A stretch of DNA of 23,320 nucleotides from a virus. The stretch is taken from positions 1-23,320 of the IMG/VR virus record IMGVR_UViG_3300035188_000729. One strand, given 5' to 3'. The notes under the pieces were generated by a model. It saw only the letters and a program-made list of their open reading frames with translations. It was not told where the DNA came from and did no database searches. The translations under genes were made by a program, and so were the position numbers. Each line of letters opens with the position of its first letter. The first letter of the stretch is position 1. This document shows positions 1 to 6,004 of the stretch, in pieces.

Positions 1-23
1 TCCGGGCGACTGACCCCCTGCCA

Positions 24-389
24 CTACGCCCTCCCCCCCTCGGCCCGGCCGTGGCACGAGCGACAAAGCGTGACGCAGTTGTCGAGCTCGAGTGCCATTG
101 AACGATCCCTCCTGACTGGGATGATGTGATGGACCGTGAGGGACTTGGCCGTTCCGCATCTCGTGCAGCGATGTCCGTCGCGCTCGATGACAACCTTCCG
201 AAGCTTGCGCCAGGCACTCGACGTGATGAACGCTTGGTGCTCCTGCCTCGCTGGTGTGTTCCGACCAGTGCCGTGACCGTAACGCGCGAAGCGTTCGCGG
301 TTCGCCTCGGGGAGACACCTAGCGCAACGAGCGCGAGACACCTCGGGAACCGTGCGACCGCAGTCGATGCAGATGAATGATTGAGTCAT
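24..389 (-). CDS. HNH endonuclease with N-terminal zinc-ribbon cysteines
   Basis: A 121-residue protein. Two CxxC pairs sit near the N-terminus (C7/C10 and C22/C25). A classic HNH nuclease core follows: C75-x2-C78, the HH pair at 87-88, N104, then C109-x2-C112-H113. HNH proteins of this size normally lie beside the terminase genes of tailed phages and assist DNA packaging cleavage, so the terminase probably follows just beyond the left edge (inference). The ATG at 389 has only a weak upstream purine stretch. The stop is at 24-26. It is preceded by a 209-bp non-coding stretch, so it may have its own promoter. The family assignment is strong; the packaging role is context-based. Confidence 0.88.
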   Translation of the reverse strand: MTQSFICIDCGRTVPEVSRARCARCLPEANRERFARYGHGTGRNTPARQEHQAFITSSAWRKLRKVVIERDGHRCTRCGTAKSLTVHHIIPVRRDRSMALELDNCVTLCRSCHGRAEGGRA

Positions 390-434
390 GAACGCCCAAC
401 GACGAACGCCCGCCGATGTGGCGAGCGATCATGA

Positions 435-459
435 GATCTCACCGAACTTCGGGGAGATC
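435..459. promoter_or_regulatory. 25-bp near-perfect palindrome, operator-like
   Basis: Within the 209-bp non-coding gap 390-598, two 12-nt arms (GATCTCACCGAA and TTCGGGGAGATC) flank a single central C. Eleven of the 12 positions pair. A palindrome this long without a T-run looks more like a dimeric protein-binding site than a terminator. It lies about 45 bp upstream of the HNH start. A weak promoter-like pair on the minus strand (TTGATA, then TATCCC about 18 bp on, within 509-533) lies further upstream. Nothing else was recognised in the gap, which is G/C-homopolymer rich. Confidence 0.5.
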
Positions 460-598
460 CTGCCCCGAGGTGCCGGTGATGCCGGGAGGTGCCCAGGGAT
501 ACCCGGGGGGGCGACTCCCGTATCAAGAGACACCTGTAGCGGGGTGGGAGGGAGGGGTACTGAGCTCTTCGACCGCAGCCCACCTCGCACCCGGGACT

Positions 599-844
599 CT
601 AGTCATCCTCGCGGACGACATGCAACCTAATGCGCCGCTGGTCGGGTCGCGTGCCCGGGATGTGCCCACCGACGCCACCGATGACAGGGATGCCGCGCAG
701 CCTGCGCTCATCGGCCGGCGCTCCTCGTGGGTCGATCTTCGGACTCGTGCCCGAGGCCTCGGCCTCACGCAGCGCCGTATCGACCAGAGCCCCGTGCTCC
801 TTCTCAAGTCTCGCCCGCTGAACTGCCGCGAGTAGCTTCGACAC
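599..844 (-). CDS. Small hypothetical protein (81 aa)
   Basis: Not recognised. The start is GTG at 844, chosen because AAGGAGG sits 6 nt upstream on the minus strand, one of the best Shine-Dalgarno sequences in the window. The gene overlaps the end of the upstream HTH gene by 41 nt in another frame. The N-terminal 30 residues look helical and charged; the rest is Gly/Pro/Arg-rich without a clear fold. It sits between an HTH gene and the HNH nuclease, so a regulatory or packaging accessory role is possible, but nothing in the sequence shows one. Confidence 0.6.
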   Translation of the reverse strand: MSKLLAAVQRARLEKEHGALVDTALREAEASGTSPKIDPRGAPADERRLRGIPVIGGVGGHIPGTRPDQRRIRLHVVREDD

Positions 845-1037
845 GCTCGACCTCCTTGACGATCTTGTGAACAGCGGCCCGGTGATGCGAGCGCACGGTG
901 TCAGGACTCACGCCCAGGATGAGCGCGATGCGCTTCCAACCGAGCCCGGTCTCGTGCAGAAGGATGACCTCGAGCTGCTTCGCCGTACACACTCGCCCGG
1001 CAACAGCGAGCAGGTCGTTGCCATGTTCCAGAGTCAT
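804..1037 (-). CDS. Small HTH DNA-binding protein (LuxR / sigma region 4-like)
   Basis: A 77-residue protein. Residues 17-62 form a LuxR/sigma-70 region 4-type helix-turn-helix: an entry helix at 19-30, then GWKRIALILGVSPDTVRSHH as helix-turn-recognition helix at 33-52. Such stand-alone HTHs in phages are usually transcriptional regulators. I start at the ATG at 1037; the reading frame stays open upstream, but that part is repetitive and non-protein-like. The start codon lies inside the GGGAACATG repeat array described separately, and one repeat copy continues into codons 4-6. The protein is therefore a good candidate to bind those repeats and control itself (inference). There is no clear Shine-Dalgarno apart from the G-rich repeats. 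Confidence 0.78.
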   Translation of the reverse strand: MTLEHGNDLLAVAGRVCTAKQLEVILLHETGLGWKRIALILGVSPDTVRSHHRAAVHKIVKEVERVEATRGSSAGET

Positions 1038-1195
1038 GTTCCCATGTTCCCCATGTTCCCCCTCTCTCTCTCTCTTGTTCCCTTTATAGGTATTACACAT
1101 GAAATGTTTGTAAATAGCGGGGAAAGCGAGGGGGTGAGAGGGGGTGAGAGAGAGTGCGCGGAGGGAACATGGGAACACGGGAACATGGGAACGTG
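1022..1195. repeat. Inverted arrays of GGGAACAT octamers flanking an AT-rich core
   Basis: The right array (1163-1195) is four perfectly phased 8-bp units: GGGAACAT, GGGAACAC, GGGAACAT, GGGAACGT. The left array has four copies in opposite orientation (CATGTTCC at 1022, 1035, 1043 and 1052) plus GTTCCC at 1077. Next inward are (CT)n at 1062-1074 and, opposite it, a tandem GGGGGTGAGA pair (1130-1149) with GAGAGAG, so the arms stay complementary. The centre, about 1083-1117, is strikingly AT-rich (TTTATA, ATTACA, TGTAAATA). The leftward mRNA could fold into a long imperfect stem that hides the start codon of the HTH gene. An iteron-type replication origin and a regulator-binding array are both possible. 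Confidence 0.8.
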
Positions 1196-1199
1196 AGCG

Positions 1200-2510
1200 T
1201 CACGCGACGTCCTCCACGACCCAGTAGCGCACGCTCCTGCGACCGTCCTCGACGAAGTCCAGCAGCCCCGCTTCGGCCGCTGCGCGGATCGCACGCTTTG
1301 CCCTCTCGGCCGTGACCTTGACCCTGCCGCCGCTCTTGCTCGAGAGCATGAACTGCCGGAGCGTCACGGCGCTGGTCTCCGACGTCGCGCCCTTGCGCCT
1401 GGCGTAACGGATCAGCGCCTCGACGTCCGGGTCGGCTTGACTGCCCGAGTCCTCAATCATCGGCGTCCAGTACGCGCACGACCTCTCCACCAGACCGATC
1501 GCCCACTCGACGTCCACGTCCTCGATGCGCAGATCCGCAAGGGTCGAGACCGATGACGCCTGCCGGCCGAAGGCAGACAGCGCCGCGAGCTTGACCGTGG
1601 TCGTCCTTGCCCGGGCCCAGACCTCAGCGGCCCGGTGCGCGGCCTCGTCGGTCGCTGTGTTGTGCGCGACCCAGAGCCCGTCGTACCACTCGATGTAGTG
1701 CGAGGCGGCGCTCGGTGTCCACAGCTCATTGACCTGCACCGGCTCAGGCGTGCGCCTGGCGACCTGCGCGAGCTCGTGGATCATCTCCTCGACCATGTGC
1801 CAGCCCGTCGCACTCGCGGGCTGCGGGAAGGCAACGGGCCGCACGAGCGGCGGGGTGGGCATCACGAGCCACCGGCCGGCGAAGCCCGAGGAGAACATCA
1901 GCTCCGACGCCGAGCCGTGCAGAACGTGCGGCGGGATGTTGCCGATCATCGTCACCGAGACGCGCGTCGCGTAGGCCTTGGTCGCCTTGGTGTGGCTGCC
2001 GACGTAGCCGTCGTACACGCTCAGCAGCACGCGCCGTGACGACTCCTCCCACCGCGCCGCCTCCTTGGTGAACAGCGTGCTCACCTCATTCCATGCGAGC
2101 AGGAAAGACCGCGGCCAGCGGTCCGACCACCGCTCCGCGTCCTCCTCGTTCTGCGCGCCGAGGAGCTCCACGAGGCCGGCGTCGGTGGCCCGTGTCAGGT
2201 AGTCGAACCGCAGCTCGCCTTGGCCTGCGTACTTGCGGGCCTCCTCGATCGCTGCCCGGGCCGACTGCAGCGTCGTGGTCTTGGCCCCGAGCGCCGACTG
2301 CCCGACCACCAGCTGCCAGACGTGCGCGTACTCCTCGCTCTTGCCGATGGTGATGCGCAGCTTCGGCGCACCGATCGCCGACAGCACAGCGATCCCCGTC
2401 GTCAGGTGCGCCTCGGGCGCAGCCTCTCCCACCTTGCCCAGGTCGTCGCACCACTCGCGCAGAAAGCCCTCTGCCGGTATTACCACCGCGTCTCCCATTC
2501 GCTTGACCAT
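1200..2510 (-). CDS. DUF3987-like phage replicative helicase / P-loop ATPase
   Basis: A 436-residue protein resembling the DUF3987/YfjI-type ATPases that accompany phage and plasmid primases. There is a Walker A-like loop at 70-78 (GQSALGAKT) and a Walker B-like hydrophobic strand ending in acidic residues around 136-150 (FLLAWNEVS). A sensor-like MIGN lies at 188-191, and SGFAGR at 208-213 carries a likely arginine finger. The C-terminal 60 residues look like a winged helix. The start is ATG at 2510 after GAAAGAG; extending the frame to 2582 would add 24 residues overlapping the upstream gene. It overlaps the upstream zinc/primase-linker gene by 31 nt, so the two probably act as a split primase-helicase at the replication fork. 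The Walker A differs from the consensus (AKT for GKT). Confidence 0.72.
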   Translation of the reverse strand: MVKRMGDAVVIPAEGFLREWCDDLGKVGEAAPEAHLTTGIAVLSAIGAPKLRITIGKSEEYAHVWQLVVGQSALGAKTTTLQSARAAIEEARKYAGQGELRFDYLTRATDAGLVELLGAQNEEDAERWSDRWPRSFLLAWNEVSTLFTKEAARWEESSRRVLLSVYDGYVGSHTKATKAYATRVSVTMIGNIPPHVLHGSASELMFSSGFAGRWLVMPTPPLVRPVAFPQPASATGWHMVEEMIHELAQVARRTPEPVQVNELWTPSAASHYIEWYDGLWVAHNTATDEAAHRAAEVWARARTTTVKLAALSAFGRQASSVSTLADLRIEDVDVEWAIGLVERSCAYWTPMIEDSGSQADPDVEALIRYARRKGATSETSAVTLRQFMLSSKSGGRVKVTAERAKRAIRAAAEAGLLDFVEDGRRSVRYWVVEDVA

Positions 2511-2989
2511 GCACTCTTTCGCGGAAGCACGCGCGGGCTGCTCCTCGCCCTGCGCACCTGCGCCTTCACCGTGTAGTCGCACTCCCTCGCGCCAAGCCCC
2601 ACAGCAACTCCCTCATCGATAAGGCGGGCGAGCGTGGCATCTTCGGGCAGCTCATGCCCTGCGACCAGACGACCCGCCGCCCACGCCGCGCCGGCTATGG
2701 CGCTGTTGCGCCCGGCTCCCTGCGCCACCTCGTCGTGAAACCTGCCGACGATCTTCTCGAGCACCCGCTGCGCGCGGTCAAGGTCGGGTGCCAAGGCGCG
2801 AAGCCTCTGAGCCTCGCGCAGCTTCTCGCGGCGCGCCTTCTCGCCCTCGACCTGATCGCGCAGGGCTGCGACGAGCTCCTGCTCTATCCGATCAGCGCCG
2901 TGCGCCGCCTCGTCGGCCTCGAGCCAGTGACCGGAGCAGACGCCGGCCATGGCGCTGGGCTGTGTGCAGCGGGGCACGGCGCACGTCAC
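2480..2989 (-). CDS. Zinc-finger protein with primase-helicase linker motif
   Basis: A 169-residue protein starting at GTG 2989, with a 4-nt GTGA overlap with the upstream gene. The N-terminus has a compact zinc-binding pattern, C3-x4-C8-x9-C18-x2-H21. Residues 33-80 form a charged coiled coil. Residues 93-145 (GRNSAIAGAAWAAGRLVAG onward) resemble the GRNxALNxAAxxLGxLVAxG segment seen in phage and plasmid primase-helicases between the primase and ATPase parts. With the ATPase directly downstream, it is likely the remainder of a split primase-helicase (inference). No catalytic primase residues were identified. The last 20 residues run into the helicase gene in another frame and may be poorly conserved. 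Confidence 0.65.
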   Translation of the reverse strand: MTCAVPRCTQPSAMAGVCSGHWLEADEAAHGADRIEQELVAALRDQVEGEKARREKLREAQRLRALAPDLDRAQRVLEKIVGRFHDEVAQGAGRNSAIAGAAWAAGRLVAGHELPEDATLARLIDEGVAVGLGARECDYTVKAQVRRARSSPRVLPRKSAWSSEWETRW

Positions 2990-3183
2990 CTGTCCTCCAT
3001 CTCGTCTTGCAGCTTGTTGTAGTCATCGACGAAGACCGCGGCCTGCCGCTCCTCGTCCTCGCAGATCTCGCGCACTGCCTGCAGCGCGTAATCAATCGCG
3101 TCGCGCTCGGTGGCGCTGAGCCGCTCGGCGATCTGCCGCACGGGCTCGAGCACCTGGGCGACGTCTTCGGCGAGGCCGCTCAT
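2986..3183 (-). CDS. Small acidic helical protein (65 aa), hypothetical
   Basis: Not recognised. A short, acidic, almost entirely helical protein, probably a coiled coil, with no cysteines or membrane segment. The ATG at 3183 overlaps the stop of the upstream HNH-like gene in an ATGA, and its own stop overlaps the next gene's GTG. It is therefore translationally coupled within the leftward chain. Coding status is supported by this spacing and the regular heptad-like composition; function is unknown. Confidence 0.65.
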   Translation of the reverse strand: MSGLAEDVAQVLEPVRQIAERLSATERDAIDYALQAVREICEDEERQAAVFVDDYNKLQDEMEDR

Positions 3184-3581
3184 ATGGCTTGCCCCTTGAT
3201 GTCATCCCACTGGGCTGCCATGAACTTCCACAACAGGACACGCTCCTCTGGCCACGCCCTGTCCCATAGCGATTGCCACGTTCGCTCAACGTGCCATGGG
3301 TCGAAGTGCGAGAGCGGTATGCGATCTGCTTTGTCGTGACAACTCCTGCAGACCAGCGCGGTCTCTGTACCACCGAATCGACGCGGGACGGGATAGTGGT
3401 GCTGCTCTCCACCCGTCTCGCAGTAGCAGCGGCAGAACAAGCACCTGCGTTCGTCTGGCCATTCCTCCGACCTAGCCCACCACGGTGTGCCTGTGTGGCG
3501 TCTCTCTACGAACCGACGCAGTCGTCGTTCCGTAATCGCTTGGTCTCTCCACAACTCGGCCCACCTACGGTCGTTGCTCAC
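3180..3581 (-). CDS. HNH-like zinc protein (possible second endonuclease)
   Basis: A 133-residue protein with a zinc/HNH-like core: C47-x2-C50, HH at 61-62, then C78-x2-C81-H82. The spacing matches HNH nucleases, but the Asn expected between the HH and the last CxxC is not evident (the position is around GGTETAL). Activity may be reduced, or the metal site may only be structural. The flanks are Trp-rich (W7, W11, W34, W35, W41, W96, W102 and more). The GTG at 3581 overlaps the glycosyltransferase stop by 4 nt. It is distinct from the terminal HNH gene at 24-389. A recombination or nicking role, or a homing-type nuclease, is possible. Confidence 0.62.
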   Translation of the reverse strand: MSNDRRWAELWRDQAITERRLRRFVERRHTGTPWWARSEEWPDERRCLFCRCYCETGGEQHHYPVPRRFGGTETALVCRSCHDKADRIPLSHFDPWHVERTWQSLWDRAWPEERVLLWKFMAAQWDDIKGQAI

Positions 3582-4243
3582 CCCTCCACCACCACGTCGG
3601 CGGGCTCAGTGCCGACCAGTAGCTGCCGACCCGGGCCGCGGTCGAGCTTGTTCCACTGCTCCTTGACATGCGTCACGTAGCCGTCGCGCGCGGCGACCAT
3701 CGGCACGCCGGCGTCGCGCAGTCTGCGGCTCAGGTGGAAGTCACTCGACCATGCCTGACTGGCCGAGCCGTAGGCCCCGAAGGGAAACTCGCGCCACATC
3801 TCGCGGCTCATGCACGTAAGCGCGAATCCCACGAAGCCCGTCGTTAGGGTCGGCGTAGGCCACTGCTGGACCTCGGCGAATGAGTAGAAGTCGTAGGCCC
3901 CGACGCTCGGCGTCTCGCCCATGAGATCGCGGCGGGTGATGTTCACGTCGGGGTGCGTGAAGTCCAGCCTGCAGTACCCGGTCACGACCGGGTCGCCTTC
4001 GCGCGATACCTGCAGCACAGCGTCGAGCGCGTGCTGCGTGACAATGCAGTCGTCAGCCACCAGGCACAGGTGCGAGAAGTGAATCGACTCGTCGCGCACG
4101 AGCGAGGCGATGACCTCGATCAGCTGCCACTCGGTGTAGTTCTGCAGCCACGCCTTGCGCACCTTGAGATTCTTGAAGGCGGAGATGCACTCGGGGATCT
4201 GGCGCGGATTCATGATCGCGAGGATCGGGTCGAAGTCGCTCAC
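3578..4243 (-). CDS. Glycosyltransferase, GT-A fold (family 2-like)
   Basis: A 221-residue protein. An N-terminal nucleotide-binding half leads to the acidic pair LVADDC (D64, D65), the expected metal/nucleotide-sugar site. TTGFVGFALTCMSREMW at 134-150 forms the usual acceptor-side segment. A second acidic site, SSDFHL at 166-171, and H192 (THVKE) complete a GT2-like layout. No membrane segment is seen, so it is cytoplasmic. The GTG at 4243 overlaps the upstream stop. It lies amid DNA-metabolism genes rather than tail genes. That would fit glycosylation of DNA or of a host or phage protein, but the acceptor cannot be told from sequence. Fold assignment is fairly sure; substrate is unknown. 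Confidence 0.72.
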   Translation of the reverse strand: MSDFDPILAIMNPRQIPECISAFKNLKVRKAWLQNYTEWQLIEVIASLVRDESIHFSHLCLVADDCIVTQHALDAVLQVSREGDPVVTGYCRLDFTHPDVNITRRDLMGETPSVGAYDFYSFAEVQQWPTPTLTTGFVGFALTCMSREMWREFPFGAYGSASQAWSSDFHLSRRLRDAGVPMVAARDGYVTHVKEQWNKLDRGPGRQLLVGTEPADVVVEG

Positions 4244-4395
4244 GACTTGACCTCTTCGTACATGCGCACGCGCTTGGTGAGCTCCTCGACCTGCTTGAGC
4301 AGCCAGCGCACGTCGACGCCGAGCACGGGCCCGCCGGCGTCCAGCTGCGCGCGGATCTCTGCGAGGCGCTCAGGTTCGGGAAGCGGCGGCCTCAT
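4240..4395 (-). CDS. Small helical protein (51 aa), hypothetical
   Basis: Not recognised. A 51-residue protein starting at ATG 4395 (ATGA overlap with the zinc-ribbon gene upstream) and ending in a GTGA overlap with the glycosyltransferase. It has a Pro-rich start and a C-terminal amphipathic helix (about 30-48). The upstream extension of the frame reads as arginine/proline-rich out-of-frame sequence and was discarded. The tight coupling on both sides is the main evidence that it is a gene. Confidence 0.6.
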   Translation of the reverse strand: MRPPLPEPERLAEIRAQLDAGGPVLGVDVRWLLKQVEELTKRVRMYEEVKS

Positions 4396-4526
4396 CCGCG
4401 CTGCTCCTTGGCCACGGGCTCCACGTGATCGCTCTCCCGCGTGTCCCACAGGCACTCGTCGCAGATGCGGCCGTTGCGGCCCACGGGGTCGCCGCAGGCA
4501 AGGCACGTCGCTTGCTCGTCGGTCAC
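4392..4526 (-). CDS. 44-aa zinc-ribbon microprotein
   Basis: A very small protein with the four cysteines of a zinc ribbon, CLACG and, nine residues on, CDEC, followed by a charged tail. Start GTG 4526 overlaps the stop of the membrane microprotein upstream in GTGA; its stop overlaps the next gene in ATGA. Such ribbons usually bind nucleic acid or mediate protein contacts. The function here is unknown. The cysteine pattern and the coupling support a real gene. Confidence 0.65.
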   Translation of the reverse strand: MTDEQATCLACGDPVGRNGRICDECLWDTRESDHVEPVAKEQRG

Positions 4527-4606
4527 CGCGGCCCCCTGAGCGACCACAGAAGGATCGCCGCCATGAAGAACACCAGCGCCCACATGACGCCTTGGTACGT
4601 GCTCAC
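4523..4606 (-). CDS. 27-aa single-pass membrane microprotein
   Basis: Only 27 residues: a short polar N-terminus (MSTYQG), one hydrophobic helix at about 7-21 (VMWALVFFMAAILLW), and a basic end (RGPR). The GTG at 4606 lies within the stop of the RuvC-like gene (GTGA), and its own stop overlaps the next gene's GTG. The reading frame, the membrane helix and the chain of overlaps argue that it is translated. The role is unknown; a membrane-anchored accessory or host-modulating peptide is conceivable. Confidence 0.55.
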   Translation of the reverse strand: MSTYQGVMWALVFFMAAILLWSLRGPR

Positions 4607-5088
4607 GCCACCACCTCCACCTTGCGTAGTGCGGCGCACGCGATCGCGGCCGCGTCGATCTCGTCTTGGGTGCGGCCGGCGATCTCCGGCCACTGCCCCT
4701 CTGCCCACCCGCGCACCGGCTCCTTGCCGGGACCGCGAATGCCGAGCAGCTGCCGCCACTCGCGCGGCTGGATCACCTCGATCAGCGCGTGGCCGAACAC
4801 ACGCCAGGCGATCGCCTCGACGTTGCCCACCCACCGGGCGTGATCGACCGTGACCTTGCGGCTGGGCCCTGCGAACGGGGCCTCGATGAACACACCGACC
4901 ACGTCGACGTTCGACGCATCAGCGGTGTGCAGCACGCCCACCAGCTCGTCGCGCACCGCGCTGAAGGCGTGCCGGCGGTCCTCGTCACTGCGGTCCACGA
5001 TGATCGTGCCGGTGGTGACCAGGCGCTCGTCGTCGGTCATGAGCGCCCAGCCCGTCACGCCCTGCGCTGCGTCGATGCCGAGGATCAC
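4603..5088 (-). CDS. RuvC-like Holliday junction resolvase
   Basis: A 161-residue protein with the RuvC/RNase H-type fold. The first catalytic Asp lies in ILGIDAAQG (D6) and the second acidic residue in FIEAP (E69). The C-terminal pair lies in QDEIDAAAIA (D142 and D145, spaced like RuvC H138/D141). The length matches RuvC family members. It should cleave four-way or branched DNA made in recombination and replication so that DNA can be packaged. The start is GTG 5088, overlapping the upstream stop by 4 nt. The long frame extension upstream is antisense/out-of-frame sequence and was rejected. Confidence 0.85.
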   Translation of the reverse strand: MILGIDAAQGVTGWALMTDDERLVTTGTIIVDRSDEDRRHAFSAVRDELVGVLHTADASNVDVVGVFIEAPFAGPSRKVTVDHARWVGNVEAIAWRVFGHALIEVIQPREWRQLLGIRGPGKEPVRGWAEGQWPEIAGRTQDEIDAAAIACAALRKVEVVA

Positions 5089-5441
5089 GCTGTCACCGCG
5101 GCGCGCTCGCGGATAATGCGGCGCAGGCTCGCTTGGCGGTATGCCTCTCGGCGGTTGCGCCATGCCTTGCACGCGCAGGCGTTCGCCCCGCAGGTGTAGG
5201 CCGTCGCCCGTGCGGGTGCTCCGCATACCTGGCACCGATTCTCGGAGCGCCGTCGTGCGATCTCGAGCACCGGCTCGGCGGCGTAGCGCTGAAGCCATAC
5301 GACGCGCCCACCGGCGCGGCTCTCCGCGAGCCCTACCCGGTAGGGGCGGCAGGTGCGCTCGGCCGTCCGCAGGGATACGCCGAGGAGAGCCATCACCTCG
5401 CGGGCGCTGTAGGTCTGCGGGCGCTCGGATGGAATGCTCAC
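5085..5441 (-). CDS. HTH / zinc-cluster DNA-binding protein
   Basis: A 118-residue protein. I start at GTG 5441 because GGAGG lies 7 nt upstream; the frame can extend to a GTG at 5474 that has no such site. Residues 10-62 look like an excisionase/MerR-type winged HTH (YSAREVMALLGVSLRTAERT, then a wing ending RVVWL). A cysteine cluster follows (C70-x2-C73, C84, C89, C91), probably one zinc. The C-terminus is Arg-rich. It is the first gene of the leftward cluster and diverges from the rightward cassette across a 95-bp region, the position of a regulator of that control region (inference). Confidence 0.72.
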   Translation of the reverse strand: MSIPSERPQTYSAREVMALLGVSLRTAERTCRPYRVGLAESRAGGRVVWLQRYAAEPVLEIARRRSENRCQVCGAPARATAYTCGANACACKAWRNRREAYRQASLRRIIRERAAVTA

Positions 5442-5460
5442 GAGGCGACCTCCGAAGAAT

Positions 5461-5500
5461 GGTGTGTAGTCCACTTGACACGGCAGGCGGGGGTGTGTAG
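5461..5500. repeat. Paired GGTGTGTAG direct repeats, 31 bp apart
   Basis: Two identical 9-bp copies (5461-5469 and 5492-5500) are spaced 31 bp start to start, about three helical turns. One sits just upstream of the -35 box and one overlaps the -10 box of the rightward promoter. That arrangement suits a regulator binding one face of the DNA and looping or occluding the promoter. Confidence 0.5.
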
Positions 5501-5503
5501 ATT
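5475..5503 (+). promoter_or_regulatory. Rightward sigma-70-type promoter
   Basis: A perfect -35 TTGACA (5475-5480), a 17-bp spacer and a -10 TAGATT (5498-5503). This is the best promoter in the window and points at the three-gene rightward cassette. Transcription should start near 5510, about 25 nt before the first ATG. Confidence 0.78.
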
Positions 5504-5520
5504 CCTGAACATAGGGAATC
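5500..5520. promoter_or_regulatory. Inverted repeat overlapping -10 and start site, likely operator
   Basis: GATTCC (5500-5505) and GGAATC (5515-5520) form a perfect 6-bp inverted repeat with 9 nt between. It covers the -10 element and the predicted transcription start, a classic repressor position. Candidate binders are the HTH proteins at 6005-6184 or 5085-5441 (inference). Confidence 0.5.
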
Positions 5521-5536
5521 CACGAAGGGAGCAGTC

Positions 5537-5770
5537 ATGCAGCGCACGATCAACGCAGAGATTCGGAAGGCCGACGGGGGCGAGTGGAGCGTCGCTTTCC
5601 ATGACGCCGAGGCATGGGAAGTCGTCGTGACCGTGATCGGCGATGAGCGCACGGTCGGCAGCGAGGGAGAAGTGATCGTCACCCGTGACGAGGCAAAGGC
5701 GATCCGCCTCGCCCTCACCACGAACGGCCTCGCGTGCCTTTGCGACGCCTCTCTGACCTACGGCAAGTAA
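5537..5770 (+). CDS. Rightward small protein 1 (77 aa), hypothetical
   Basis: Not recognised. It has alternating beta-strand-like segments at 1-50, then a helix and a short tail with two Cys. The ATG at 5537 follows GAAGGGAG at good spacing, within a 14-nt leader (CCACGAAGGGAGCA, 5520-5533) repeated before the next gene. It is the first gene of the only rightward transcript, driven by the promoter at 5475. An antisense frame spans it but has no start signals and an Arg/Gly-rich composition. Confidence 0.75.
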   Translation: MQRTINAEIRKADGGEWSVAFHDAEAWEVVVTVIGDERTVGSEGEVIVTRDEAKAIRLALTTNGLACLCDASLTYGK

Positions 5771-5797
5771 TCCACCACCACCACGAAGGGAGCACCG

Positions 5798-6004
5798 ATG
5801 AACATCCAAAGCCGCGTTTTCTCCGAGGAACTGAACGGCCGCACGGTTTGGCATTGGCAGGTGTGGGATGCCGACTTGGCCACCACCGACGACGGCACTC
5901 CGATCTTCTACGGGCGGAGCGTCTGCGAAACCCGCGACGAAGCCGAGGCCCGCGCGGAGGCTCGCGTCGCGGAGATTCCCGCCCGTCGCGCGGTCGGTAA
6001 CTAG
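5798..6004 (+). CDS. Rightward small protein 2 (68 aa), hypothetical
   Basis: Not recognised. The N-terminal half looks like strands with several aromatics (FSEEL, VWHWQVWDAD); the C-terminal half is one Ala/Glu/Arg helix. The ATG at 5798 follows the second copy of the CCACGAAGGGAGCA leader (5781-5794), 27 nt after the previous stop. The duplicated leader suggests that both genes are translated at similar levels. The stop (6002-6004) directly abuts the GTG of the next gene. Confidence 0.72.
   Translation: MNIQSRVFSEELNGRTVWHWQVWDADLATTDDGTPIFYGRSVCETRDEAEARAEARVAEIPARRAVGN

Noticed and set aside
386-583. Minus-strand 65-codon frame in the gap before the HNH gene
   Set aside because: Arg/Ser/Pro-rich, no ribosome site, and it overlaps the palindrome; treated as non-coding.
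1022-1195. Possible CRISPR array
   Set aside because: Units are only 8 bp and contiguous or inverted, without spacers.
5089-5721. Upstream extension of the RuvC-like frame
   Set aside because: It runs through the HTH/zinc gene and antisense to the rightward gene; the GTG at 5088 gives the conserved N-terminus ILGIDAAQG.
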